From an uncultured Lachnospiraceae bacterium (GTDB taxonomy: Bacteria; Bacillota; Clostridia; Lachnospirales; Lachnospiraceae): a stretch of 64,000 bases of DNA. The notes beneath the pieces are model-generated. The model saw only the letters and a program-made list of their open reading frames with translations, searched no databases and was not told the origin of the DNA. The stretch spans positions 1-64,000 of the forward strand of contig CAJOMN010000006.1 in assembly GCA_905235745.1 (NCBI GenBank), written 5' to 3'. A program made the translations under genes and the position numbers. Positions 25,534-34,809 of the stretch are shown one piece after another (within the stretch, counting starts at the first letter, position 1; each line of letters begins with the position of its first letter).

Positions 25534-27723
25534 GTGGCAGAAAAGAAGAAAAATCCCGGACAGTTGGTATTTGGTCTCGATATCGGGACGAGAAGCATAG
25601 TCGGAACTGTCGGTTACAGAACCGACGATACGTTTCACGTTGTCGCGCAGTGCGAAAGAAAACATCAGACACGCGCCATGCTTGACGGGCAGATACATGA
25701 TATTGAAAAGGTCGGAAATACGATCAGGGAAGTAAAGCAGGATCTTGAAGCAATACTCGGCAAACAGCTTTATGAAGTCTGTATCGCCGCTGCGGGACGT
25801 GTGCTCAGAACGATCAATTCATCCGCCACGCTTGAATTTCCCGAGGAGACAACGATAGATGCGGAGCATATATATACTCTTGAAATGCTCGGTGTCGAGC
25901 AGGCATATGATGATTTTCAGGCTGCCAATAATACCGGTATCAAGTTCTACTGTGTCGGTTATACCGTAGTCAGATATTACATGAACGGATACCCTATAAC
26001 GATTCTTGAGAGGCACAAGGCAAACAATATATCCGTGGATCTGATCGCGACATTTCTTCCGGATGATGTTGTCGACGGGCTGTATAAGGCTGTCGAGATA
26101 GCGGATCTTGAGGTTGCTAACCTGACATTGGAGCCTATAGCCGCGATGACGGCTGCGATCCCTTCGATGTACCGCATGCTTAATATAGCGCTTGTAGATG
26201 TCGGCGCGGGAACAAGCGATATATCCATAACCAAGGACGGCAGTATAATAGCATACGGAATGATACCGAAAGCGGGAGATGAACTGACAGAGGTAATAGC
26301 AAAAGGCCTGCTGCTTGATTTTAACGAGGCAGAGCATGTTAAGATCGACGCAAGCAAAAAGGGTACGATAAAGTATACGGATATCATGGGCAATGAACAC
26401 AAGATCGAGCCCAAAGACGTTGCAAAGATTGCCACTGAAGTGATCGATGACATTGCCAAAGATGTATCCGACAAGATCAAGGAACTGAACGGTGACAAAC
26501 CTGTTTCCGCGGTCTTTGTCGTCGGGGGCGGAGGCAAGATAGCGGGATTTACCGAAGCAATTGCCAGGGAAATGGGAATAATGGCGGAACGTGTGGCAGT
26601 CCGGGGCGAGGAAGCGTTCAAGAACGTTGATTACCAGTTCGAGGGAGCCATTCAGGACAGCACTTACGTTACACCTATCGGTATATGCCTGAACTTCTAT
26701 GATCAGAAGAATAACTTTATCTTCGTGACGTTCAACGATAAACGGATCAAACTGTACGACAACGGACATCTGACCGTTGCGGATGCCGCAATGCAGGCAG
26801 GATTTCCCAATGAGGGACTGTTCCCCAAGCGCGGTCCCGACCTTAATTTCGTTGTTAACGGCAAACCCCATATGGTGCGGGGTGAAGTAGGTGAGGGCGC
26901 AGTGGTCAGGCAGGAAGGCAAGGAGGTCAGCCTTACGTCTCCTATAGCGGCAGGGGATCGTATCGTTGTCGAAGAGTCCACGGAAGGTTCTCCGGCATCG
27001 GCTACGATCGGGTCGCTTCTCGAATACGGGAGCACCATATCGGTCATAGTGAATGACAAGAAGATAGACCTGCCCAAGTTTGCGGAGGTTAACGGAAATC
27101 TCCAGTCGGAGTTCTATGACATTCAAAACGGCGATGATATCAGGATGTTAACCTATTATACCGTTGCTCAGATCATAGAGTTCATGGATGTCATGCTTAA
27201 TCCCGAAATGAATATATATGTCAATAACAAGAAGGCTGACAAAGATACGAAATGCTACGATAATTTCTCGGTCATATGGACAATGGAAGATCTGAGCCTG
27301 TCGGACGTTTCCGAGGAAGAGGCCGAAAGTGCCAAGGCAAGCCTCAATCAGAAGGCTCCTGCCAGAAAGAGCGAGGAAGAGCTGTATGAGGACGCTGTTT
27401 CGGCCGAGTCGATCCGTAACAGCGACTATGCCGATGACGGAACACTTGATGAGGAATATGTCGAGTACAAACAGCAGAAAGAAGAGGCAAGACGCCTCGA
27501 AGAGGAGAGTCAGTACACGACGATCACGGTGCTTGTTAACGGAGATCCCGTGACAATGGATCGCAAATCAGACTATGTGTATGTGGATGTATTTGAATAT
27601 ATTGATTTTGATCTCAAGAACAGACCTGAGGGTAAGGGTATAGTTACACTACTGAACGGCGAGAAGGCGTTGTTCACCGAAGAACTCAAGGATGGGGATT
27701 CATTGGATATCAGATGGGAATAA
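25534..27723 (+). CDS. FtsA-like actin-fold protein with beta-grasp-like modules
   Basis: 729 residues from GTG 25534 (RBS GAGGAG). Residues ~10-370 are an FtsA/PilM-type actin ATPase: phosphate-1 FGLDIGTRSIVG, phosphate-2 VDVGAGTSDISI, adenosine motif FVVGGGGKIAGF. The rest is not FtsA. Three stretches (around 438-482, 502-540 and 662-729) read like small beta-grasp domains, each starting near xVxVN(G/D)xx and ending in a GDxI/GDxL strand. A Glu-rich linker separates the last two. FtsA normally ends in an amphipathic helix; none is clear here. It may be a second FtsA paralogue that organises envelope or division proteins. Neighbours coaE and walJ give little context. Confidence 0.8.
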   Translation: MAEKKKNPGQLVFGLDIGTRSIVGTVGYRTDDTFHVVAQCERKHQTRAMLDGQIHDIEKVGNTIREVKQDLEAILGKQLYEVCIAAAGRVLRTINSSATLEFPEETTIDAEHIYTLEMLGVEQAYDDFQAANNTGIKFYCVGYTVVRYYMNGYPITILERHKANNISVDLIATFLPDDVVDGLYKAVEIADLEVANLTLEPIAAMTAAIPSMYRMLNIALVDVGAGTSDISITKDGSIIAYGMIPKAGDELTEVIAKGLLLDFNEAEHVKIDASKKGTIKYTDIMGNEHKIEPKDVAKIATEVIDDIAKDVSDKIKELNGDKPVSAVFVVGGGGKIAGFTEAIAREMGIMAERVAVRGEEAFKNVDYQFEGAIQDSTYVTPIGICLNFYDQKNNFIFVTFNDKRIKLYDNGHLTVADAAMQAGFPNEGLFPKRGPDLNFVVNGKPHMVRGEVGEGAVVRQEGKEVSLTSPIAAGDRIVVEESTEGSPASATIGSLLEYGSTISVIVNDKKIDLPKFAEVNGNLQSEFYDIQNGDDIRMLTYYTVAQIIEFMDVMLNPEMNIYVNNKKADKDTKCYDNFSVIWTMEDLSLSDVSEEEAESAKASLNQKAPARKSEEELYEDAVSAESIRNSDYADDGTLDEEYVEYKQQKEEARRLEEESQYTTITVLVNGDPVTMDRKSDYVYVDVFEYIDFDLKNRPEGKGIVTLLNGEKALFTEELKDGDSLDIRWE

Positions 27724-27733
27724 GGGGAAAATC

Positions 27734-28531
27734 ATGCGAATATGCAGTATAGCGAGCGGAAGCAGCGGAAACTGTATCTATGTGGGGAGCGATGATACGC
27801 ACGTCATTATCGATGCGGGAATAAGCGGCAGAAGGATAGAGGATGGTCTTAACCAATTGGGACTGACCACTTCGGATCTGTCCGGGATACTTATCACACA
27901 CGAGCATTCGGATCATATTGCTTCGATCGGTGTTCTGGCACGCAAGTACGGAATACCAATGTACGCGACCGGAGGAACGATCAGGGGCATAACTGCGTCA
28001 AAAGGCGTAGGCCCGATAGATAAGTCACTTTTTAACGAGATATGTGCGGATAATGATTTTATGATCGACGATCTGAAGGTAAGACCCGTCGCGGTCAGCC
28101 ATGACGCGCTTGAACCTGTCGCGTACAGAGTTGACCATGGCTGTGAGTCGGTAGGTGTCTGCACGGATCTCGGGACGTATGATGACCGGATAATCGAGGG
28201 ATTTTCTGGCGTCAATGCGCTTATCATTGAAGCCAATCATGACGTCAACATGCTCCAGGTCGGGAGATATCCCTACATTCTGAAGCAAAGGATACTGTCC
28301 GACAAGGGACATCTGTCAAATGAGAACTGCGGAAAGCTTCTGTGTGCACTGCTGCATGATGATCTCCGGTCGATAACGTTAGGACACCTGAGCGCGGAGA
28401 ATAATCTTGCGGAACTTGCCTATGAAGCGGTAAGACTGGAGATAATGATGGACGATAACAAATACGATCCGTCCGATCTGGATATACGTGTCGCACAAAG
28501 GTCGGAAGTATCGCAGCCAATGGCAGTATAA
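27734..28531 (+). CDS. WalJ/YycJ-like metallo-beta-lactamase-fold hydrolase
   Basis: 265 residues from ATG 27734 (AAGGGG upstream; a longer frame from 27692 overlaps the previous gene). MRICSIASGSSGNCIYV is the family start, and THEHSDH is the metal-binding HxHxDH motif; further metal ligands are in VSHDALEP and GHLS. YycJ/WalJ proteins coordinate cell division with replication and probably act on nucleic acid. Here the gene is not with walRK. Confidence 0.88.
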   Translation: MRICSIASGSSGNCIYVGSDDTHVIIDAGISGRRIEDGLNQLGLTTSDLSGILITHEHSDHIASIGVLARKYGIPMYATGGTIRGITASKGVGPIDKSLFNEICADNDFMIDDLKVRPVAVSHDALEPVAYRVDHGCESVGVCTDLGTYDDRIIEGFSGVNALIIEANHDVNMLQVGRYPYILKQRILSDKGHLSNENCGKLLCALLHDDLRSITLGHLSAENNLAELAYEAVRLEIMMDDNKYDPSDLDIRVAQRSEVSQPMAV

Positions 28532-28558
28532 AGGTTGATAAGTGGACAGGAGAATGTT

Positions 28559-28831
28559 ATGAAAAAAACGATAATCACGGTAGTCGGAAAAGACACGGTC
28601 GGAATAATCGCAAAGGTATGTACATATCTTGCAAACAACAGGATCAATATACTGGACATTTCGCAGACTATTCTGTCGGGATTCTTTAACATGATGATGG
28701 TAGTGGACATGAGCGGATCATCCAAACCGTTTGATGACATCGCATCGGAACTGACCCAGATCGGAGAGGAGATCGGAGTCGTTATCCATTGCCAGCGCGA
28801 GGAAATATTTGAATCGATGCATCGTATTTAA
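28559..28831 (+). CDS. ACT-domain protein (UPF0237)
   Basis: 90 residues from ATG 28559 (AGGAG 6 bases upstream). KKTIITVVGKDTVGIIAKV and ILDISQTI are a single ACT fold of the UPF0237 type. ACT domains bind amino acids or small ligands. It is directly followed by a PFL (UPF0210) protein, a pairing seen in many Firmicutes and archaea, which suggests a shared but unknown role. Confidence 0.92.
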   Translation: MKKTIITVVGKDTVGIIAKVCTYLANNRINILDISQTILSGFFNMMMVVDMSGSSKPFDDIASELTQIGEEIGVVIHCQREEIFESMHRI

Positions 28832-28873
28832 ATATGTAAGTCTCATGGGTTGATTCTTATATGGAGAGACAAC

Positions 28874-30226
28874 ATGATCAATATACTTGAGGTAAATGAA
28901 ACAAATAAGATGATCGGCGAGCAGAACCTTGACGTCAGGACGATCACGCTCGGGATCAGTCTGCTTGACTGTGCCTGTGACGATCTGTCAAGGCTGTGCG
29001 ATAATATTTATGACAAGATCACAAGGGTCGCCAAAGATCTTGTTGCAACGGGAAAAGATATAGAGCTTGAATTCGGTATCCCGATCGTTAATAAGCGGAT
29101 AGCCGTTACTCCTATATCGCTTGTCGGGGCCGGTGCGGCAAAGAGCCCCGAAGAATATGTTAAGATAGCAAAGACTCTTGATGAAGCCGCTCATACGGTC
29201 GGGGTTAATTTTCTCGGAGGGTATTCCGCTCTTGTTTCCAAGGGAATGACTGAAGCGGATAAAAATCTTATTAAGTCAATACCCGAGGCTTTAAGTACAA
29301 CCAACCTTGTATGCTCATCCGTTAATGTCGGATCAACCAGATGCGGGATTGATATGGATGCGGTCAGGCTGATGGGTCAGATAATCAAGGAAACATCGGA
29401 GAAGTCGGATATAGGTTGTGCAAAGCTTGTAGTCTTTTGCAATGCACCGGATGACAATCCTTTCATGGCAGGTGCGTTTCACGGCGTAACGGAGGGCGAT
29501 GCCGTGATCAATGTCGGTGTATCCGGCCCGGGAGTAGTAAGAAGGGCTGTTGCCGACACGCGCGGACAGGGTTTTGAGGAGCTGTGCGAGACGATCAAAA
29601 AGACCGCTTTTAAGGTTACGCGGGTAGGCCAGCTTGTTGCCCAGGAGGCGTCAAAGAGGCTCGATATACCATTCGGTATAGTGGATCTGTCGCTCGCGCC
29701 GACACCGGCCGTCGGTGATTCGGTTGCCGATATCCTGTGCGAAATGGGGCTTGAGAAGGCAGGAGCCCCGGGAACCACGGCTGCGCTCGCGCTTCTCAAC
29801 GATCAGGTCAAGAAAGGCGGCGTAATGGCAAGTTCATATGTCGGAGGCCTTTCAGGAGCGTTCATACCGGTCTCGGAAGACCAGGGGATGATCGATGCGG
29901 CAGAAGCGGGAGCTCTGACTATTGAAAAGCTTGAGGCAATGACGTGTGTATGTTCCGTCGGTCTTGATATGATCGCCATACCGGGAGATACAAGTGCAGC
30001 GACTATATCAGGTATCATTGCCGATGAAATGGCTATAGGCATGGTTAATCAGAAGACTACCGCAGTTAGGCTTTGTCCCGCAAAGGGCAAGAAGGTCGGG
30101 GATACTGTTGAATATGGCGGTCTTCTGGGGCATGCTCCCGTAATGGCAGTCAATACGTTTTCATGTGAGGATTTTATTAGCCGTAGCGGCCGTATTCCGG
30201 CTCCGATACACAGTTTCAAAAATTAG
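28874..30226 (+). CDS. PFL family protein (UPF0210/DUF711)
   Basis: 450 residues from ATG 28874 (GGAGAG upstream). The start [24 protein letters not shown] and the Gly-rich stretches [12 protein letters not shown] and [10 protein letters not shown] are typical of this family, which is related to the glycyl-radical PFL fold but lacks its radical motif. Paired with the ACT protein upstream. The enzymatic role is unknown. It ends 7 bases before the convergent lipoprotein gene, with no room for a private terminator. Confidence 0.9.
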   Translation: MINILEVNETNKMIGEQNLDVRTITLGISLLDCACDDLSRLCDNIYDKITRVAKDLVATGKDIELEFGIPIVNKRIAVTPISLVGAGAAKSPEEYVKIAKTLDEAAHTVGVNFLGGYSALVSKGMTEADKNLIKSIPEALSTTNLVCSSVNVGSTRCGIDMDAVRLMGQIIKETSEKSDIGCAKLVVFCNAPDDNPFMAGAFHGVTEGDAVINVGVSGPGVVRRAVADTRGQGFEELCETIKKTAFKVTRVGQLVAQEASKRLDIPFGIVDLSLAPTPAVGDSVADILCEMGLEKAGAPGTTAALALLNDQVKKGGVMASSYVGGLSGAFIPVSEDQGMIDAAEAGALTIEKLEAMTCVCSVGLDMIAIPGDTSAATISGIIADEMAIGMVNQKTTAVRLCPAKGKKVGDTVEYGGLLGHAPVMAVNTFSCEDFISRSGRIPAPIHSFKN

Positions 30227-30233
30227 ACCCGCT

Positions 30234-32246
30234 CTATTGCCATTCAATGGTGTATTCGTTTCCCGAGACTGTGATGTGTACCTGTCTTCCCATTAGAAGC
30301 GGATAGTTCGCGTCCGCATGCCCTGCCGGAAATCCGAATGCAACCGGAACATTTGTATCTGTCAGAAATTCGCGTCTTATCATGTCGGCAACCGACTCAT
30401 ATTTGCCGCCTCTCGTGGCTCCGAAATTACCGGACCCGTCGGCCGGAAGTTCTGTCCATTCACCGAAGATGATCGCTGAAGCATTGTCCAACACTCCGTT
30501 ATGCTTCAATATAGTAAGGTATCTATGAATATGCTGTATGTTTTCGCCTACTTCCTCAAGGAATAGAATATAAGGCTCATTTATTCCGGTGCAGTCATAG
30601 TCGGTATTAAGTACGGATGTAAAGGTTGAAAGATTGCCGCCGATCAAAACACCGCAAGCATCCCCGTCAACCCCGGGCTCCGATGATGTGCACCTGTAGA
30701 CGGGAATCATTCCCTTTAGCATGTTATATTCAGCCTCTGCACATTCCTCCGGCAGTGAAGTAAATGATGCACTCATACACCCGTGAACCGACTCCAGAGA
30801 AGCGGCAGTCCATGCGGAATGATAAACAGTAATATCACTGTAACCGATGATCGGCTTGTTTGCGCTCTTAATAATATCAAGAGGAACAATGTCCATTACC
30901 TGTGATGCACCGTACCCGCCTCTTACACAGAATATGGCTTTAATGGAAGGGTCGGACAGAGCCCATTTAAAATCTTCGATCACTTCATCAAGAGTTCTTG
31001 ACTCGGGGCATACATACTTTCCCTCTACAGGGTTAAATCCCCAGTCTCTCAGACCATCTATTGTTGCATCCACCTGCTTGCGGCTCGGAAGGGCCGAAGG
31101 AGAGATCACGGCGACTTTATCTCCTTCTGACAGGAAATAAGGCCGGGTACTGTCTGAAATATTGTTATAACCGGTTATCTCACAGCTTGTGTCAGTCCCT
31201 TCATCGATCGTCTCTTCCGGAGGAGAAAGGGAGTCGATGTAGGCATTTACGCGGCCTTCCACGTTTTGTTGAAGATTCTTGTAGAAAAACTGGTAATCGT
31301 ATATGTGATAAGCCCCATCGGGAAGATTGGGGATTACGGGAGGATAGTCAGAAGCGTTAATATCGGTGACTTTAACAACTCCGCGTTCTTCATCTATATA
31401 GCAGCCGCACAGATTGCGTCGGACACTTCTGATCTGACCGCTGTAATCGGTAAAGCATGCAGCAAGGTTTTCCTCCTTGGTTGCAGGCGTACCGTCTGTT
31501 TTCCAGTTGAGAGGATTTATGGTATATGATTTTGTGCCTTCGGGTGTGATAAAAGTCCGGGCAACCTCGGGAGCTTCGCAGTCAAAGCTTATGACAACAC
31601 CGGTGTCTGATTCGCCGGTTGCAGGTTTGATCTGAGGATATTTTTCTACAAGTTCACGGGTGCAGGGCCATCCTATGGCATAAACAGCTACAAGCCGATC
31701 AGCAAGGGTACTGTCATCAAAATATTCTTCAAGCAGGCGGTAGCACATATCAGCGCCCTGGGAAAAACCTGCCAGGATAATCGGGCGGCCGCTGTTCTCA
31801 TTTTCCAGATAATAAGAGAATGCGTCCGAAATATCTTTGTATGCACTGTCAAGATAGGGTTCCCTTTCGGATGCTTCAAGTTCATAAACTTTCAATGCGG
31901 CCTGACGGTAAAAGGGTGCAAACATTCTTGTACTGCCTTCATAGATACCGCGTTCCATGTTCAGTGCGCCAACGAAGTTTTCTTTCGTAGTATCGTCATC
32001 CATTGACATATTATATTCGTCACCTGTATCAACGGTCGGACATACTATAAACAGATCTGCCGGTTTGTCATTTCCGACTCCGTAGTATGCCCAGTTGCTT
32101 TCATCCGAATAGTCAATGGATGAAGAGCTGTCAACGGGTTTGTCGGAATTGCTGTTTATCGTGATGTTATAATTGCATCCCGTCAAAATCATACAGCATA
32201 TAATCATCACTGCCGGTATATATTTTTTCAAAACCGTTTTACTCAT
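30234..32246 (-). CDS. Lipoprotein fusing DUF3089 hydrolase and S66 LD-carboxypeptidase domains
   Basis: 670 residues on the minus strand, RBS AAGGAG. Lipobox LTGC with Cys24 anchors it outside the membrane. Residues ~55-330 match DUF3089, an alpha/beta hydrolase-like domain with nucleophile elbow GFSQG (Ser162). Residues ~370-670 are peptidase S66: VAVISPSA at the start, nucleophile Ser470 in GYSDIT, Glu in LEEVGE and His in GFPAGHADANYPL. S66 enzymes cut LD bonds of peptidoglycan tetrapeptides or hydrolyse microcin-like toxins. The two domains are joined by an acidic linker (~340-365). The combination is unusual; a cell-wall or detoxification role at the surface is inferred. Confidence 0.88.
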   Translation of the reverse strand: MSKTVLKKYIPAVMIICCMILTGCNYNITINSNSDKPVDSSSSIDYSDESNWAYYGVGNDKPADLFIVCPTVDTGDEYNMSMDDDTTKENFVGALNMERGIYEGSTRMFAPFYRQAALKVYELEASEREPYLDSAYKDISDAFSYYLENENSGRPIILAGFSQGADMCYRLLEEYFDDSTLADRLVAVYAIGWPCTRELVEKYPQIKPATGESDTGVVISFDCEAPEVARTFITPEGTKSYTINPLNWKTDGTPATKEENLAACFTDYSGQIRSVRRNLCGCYIDEERGVVKVTDINASDYPPVIPNLPDGAYHIYDYQFFYKNLQQNVEGRVNAYIDSLSPPEETIDEGTDTSCEITGYNNISDSTRPYFLSEGDKVAVISPSALPSRKQVDATIDGLRDWGFNPVEGKYVCPESRTLDEVIEDFKWALSDPSIKAIFCVRGGYGASQVMDIVPLDIIKSANKPIIGYSDITVYHSAWTAASLESVHGCMSASFTSLPEECAEAEYNMLKGMIPVYRCTSSEPGVDGDACGVLIGGNLSTFTSVLNTDYDCTGINEPYILFLEEVGENIQHIHRYLTILKHNGVLDNASAIIFGEWTELPADGSGNFGATRGGKYESVADMIRREFLTDTNVPVAFGFPAGHADANYPLLMGRQVHITVSGNEYTIEWQ

Positions 32247-32352
32247 TTTGCAAACTCCTTCCGTGCATTCTTATGTGAATGCGGTATAAATGCCCGGTCA
32301 ATAATCCGGACTCAATATTATCAGTCATATAATAACATAACACACAAAAGTG

Positions 32353-32361
32353 TGATATGAT
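32353..32361 (+). promoter_or_regulatory. Extended -10 promoter of iorA
   Basis: TG-A-TATGAT (32353-32361) is an extended -10 element. It overlaps a short inverted repeat CACAC-AAAA-GTGTG (32341-32354), which could be an operator. The cheV promoter has the same GTGATAT(A/G)AT form. Confidence 0.5.
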
Positions 32362-32399
32362 AATTGCGAATGATTTATGTCTATTTTGAGAGGTAGCAG

Positions 32400-34193
32400 A
32401 TGAAAGAGTATGTAATGGGTAATGGCGCTATAGCCTTGGGGGCACTGGCTTCCGGGGTGAATCTTGTCGCAGGATACCCGGGGACTCCATCCTCCGAGAT
32501 TATAGAGACGGTTTCAAAATACCCGCATGACGGAGTACACCTGGAGTGGTCGGTTAACGAGAAGGCGGCTCTTGAAGTTGCCGCTGCTGCTGCATACAGC
32601 GGAGCCCGGGCGCTTGTAACCATGAAGCAGGTAGGATTAAACGTAGCTTCCGATCCGCTTATGTCCCTTGCCTATGTAGGCGTCAAAGGCGGACTTGTCG
32701 TAGTCAGCGCTGACGATCCGGGGCCGATATCTTCACAGACAGAGCAGGATACAAGGCGGTTCGCCGATCTTGGCAGAATACCCGTGTTTGATCCTTCAAC
32801 ACCTGAAGAAGCCTATGAGATGATAAGAGATGCGTTTGAGTATTCGGAGAAGTATCATACACCGGTTATACTCAGACCAACGACAAGAGTATGTCATGCC
32901 TATGCATCAATAGAGGCAGCGGATTCCTACAGCCCGAAGGAATATGAGGGCTTTGTCAAAGATTCGAATAAGTGGGTTATCTTTCCAAGAATTTCGTATA
33001 TGAATCACGGTATGATCGAGGAAAGAAATGTTAAGATCGGACAGGATTTTTCAAAGTACAGATTTAATACTGTTACCGGTGATGCCGCCAAGGCAGTCGT
33101 TACATCCGGAGTAAGTTTTTCTTATGTCAGAGAGTGTATCGGCACCCGGCAGGATGTAAGACTCATCAGAGTCGCCACGGCATTTCCGTTTCCCGAAGAT
33201 TTTATGGCGGAGGCGCTTGATAATGTAAGCGACATTTTGTGTATAGAGGAACTGAGTCCTTATATTGAGGAACAAATACTCAAAGTAGCCGGACGCCGAA
33301 AACTGAATGTAAATGTTTACGGAAAACTTGACGGTACTGTACCGCACAACGGCGAAATGAGTATCGAGCTTGTTTCGGAATTACTGGGTAAGTTTTTGCA
33401 CACGGCTTTGCCGAAGAACTGTATTGACATTTCCGATATGCCCGAACTTCCTCAAAGACCTTCCGTACTGTGCGCGGGATGTCCCCACAGGGCATCCTTC
33501 TATGCGGTCAAAAAGGCAATGGCCGGACAGAAAGCATATTACTGCGGAGATATAGGATGCTATACACTCGGAAATGCGCTGCCGCTTGATATGGTTGATA
33601 CATGCCTGTGCATGGGTGCGGGTATCACTATGGCACAGGGTTTTTCCCATACAAGCGATGCGGTATGTTTTGCTTTTGTGGGGGATTCCACATTTTTTGC
33701 ATCAGGCATGACAGGTGTAGTCAACGCCGTGTATAATGAAGCGGATATGATCCTGTGTGTGCTTGATAATTCAACCACAGCCATGACAGGTCATCAGCCG
33801 CATCCGGGTACCGGAAGAAATATGATGGGCGATATAGTGGATAAAATCGATATTGCCGCCATCCTTCGCGGAATCGGGGTAAAGAGCGTTGTGACTGTTA
33901 ATCCGCTTGATCTGGAACAATCGGTAGATGCGGTTCGGCAGGCAGCCGCTCTTAAGGGCGTTAAGGCAATAATCTTTAAGTCTCCGTGCATCGCAATCAG
34001 TAAACCTCAGGGCAAATGCACCGTAGATACGGATAAGTGCATTAACTGTAAAAAGTGTATTAGTGAGATAGGATGCCCTGCACTAATAACCTTAGAAGGG
34101 CATGTTATGATAGATGCTAATCTGTGCACGGGCTGCACTCTGTGCAGTCAGATATGCCCTGTTTCTGCGATAGGAGGTAAGTGCGATGAATAA
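32400..34193 (+). CDS. iorA: Indolepyruvate ferredoxin oxidoreductase, alpha subunit
   Basis: 597 residues, RBS GAGAGG. It has the pyrimidine-binding TPP domain (GNGAIALGALASGV, GYPGTPSSEI), the pyrophosphate-binding TPP domain (GDIGCYTLG, GDSTFFASGM) and a C-terminal 2[4Fe-4S] ferredoxin part (CINCKKCISEIGCP and CTGCTLCSQICP). With IorB it oxidatively decarboxylates aryl pyruvates from aromatic amino acids to arylacetyl-CoA, reducing ferredoxin. It overlaps iorB by 8 bases. Confidence 0.97.
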   Translation: MKEYVMGNGAIALGALASGVNLVAGYPGTPSSEIIETVSKYPHDGVHLEWSVNEKAALEVAAAAAYSGARALVTMKQVGLNVASDPLMSLAYVGVKGGLVVVSADDPGPISSQTEQDTRRFADLGRIPVFDPSTPEEAYEMIRDAFEYSEKYHTPVILRPTTRVCHAYASIEAADSYSPKEYEGFVKDSNKWVIFPRISYMNHGMIEERNVKIGQDFSKYRFNTVTGDAAKAVVTSGVSFSYVRECIGTRQDVRLIRVATAFPFPEDFMAEALDNVSDILCIEELSPYIEEQILKVAGRRKLNVNVYGKLDGTVPHNGEMSIELVSELLGKFLHTALPKNCIDISDMPELPQRPSVLCAGCPHRASFYAVKKAMAGQKAYYCGDIGCYTLGNALPLDMVDTCLCMGAGITMAQGFSHTSDAVCFAFVGDSTFFASGMTGVVNAVYNEADMILCVLDNSTTAMTGHQPHPGTGRNMMGDIVDKIDIAAILRGIGVKSVVTVNPLDLEQSVDAVRQAAALKGVKAIIFKSPCIAISKPQGKCTVDTDKCINCKKCISEIGCPALITLEGHVMIDANLCTGCTLCSQICPVSAIGGKCDE

Positions 34194-34782
34194 AGATATC
34201 CTGATATGCGGCGTCGGCGGACAGGGTACCGTACTTGCTTCCAAGATACTGGCAGCAGCCGCATCAGCGGAGGGCGAGATTATCCATTCCGCGGAGACTA
34301 TAGGTATGGCACAGCGGGGAGGCTCGGTTACAAGCCATGTGAGAATAGGGGAGGCGGCGTATTCCCCGCTTATTCCATTTGGAAGCGCGGATCTGCTGCT
34401 TGCGTTTGAACCTGCGGAAGCGGTCAGAAATCTAAAATATCTGAGGAGTACCGGTGTTGCCATAGTTAATATCGCTGCCACAAAACCGGTAACCGAATCG
34501 CTCAAAGATACGGGATATGACGGCAGCAGGATGGTCGAATATATCAAGAAAAAATGCGAATGTATATTTGTCGATTCCGATGAGGTTTGCAAACCGTTTG
34601 GGTCATCTAAGTTTTTCAATATCATTATTTTGGGAATTGCGGCAGGAAGCGGCAGACTCGGACTGACTTCGGATGTGCTTCTGCAGCAGATAGAAAAAAG
34701 AGTTCCAACGGCATACGTTGAGATCAATAAGAAAGCATTTCTTACCGGATATGACATAGGTCGCGTATCCGTCAATGAATAA
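34186..34782 (+). CDS. iorB: Indolepyruvate ferredoxin oxidoreductase, beta subunit
   Basis: 198 residues. The 2-oxoacid:ferredoxin oxidoreductase gamma/catalytic fold, starting DILICGVGGQGTVLASKIL, with AQRGGSVTSHVRIG. The RBS AGGAGG lies inside the end of iorA, and the overlap gives translational coupling. It works with IorA as described there. Confidence 0.96.
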   Translation: MNKDILICGVGGQGTVLASKILAAAASAEGEIIHSAETIGMAQRGGSVTSHVRIGEAAYSPLIPFGSADLLLAFEPAEAVRNLKYLRSTGVAIVNIAATKPVTESLKDTGYDGSRMVEYIKKKCECIFVDSDEVCKPFGSSKFFNIIILGIAAGSGRLGLTSDVLLQQIEKRVPTAYVEINKKAFLTGYDIGRVSVNE

Positions 34783-34809
34783 GTACAGGAGGTTTAAAGG
34801 AGAGGCAAG

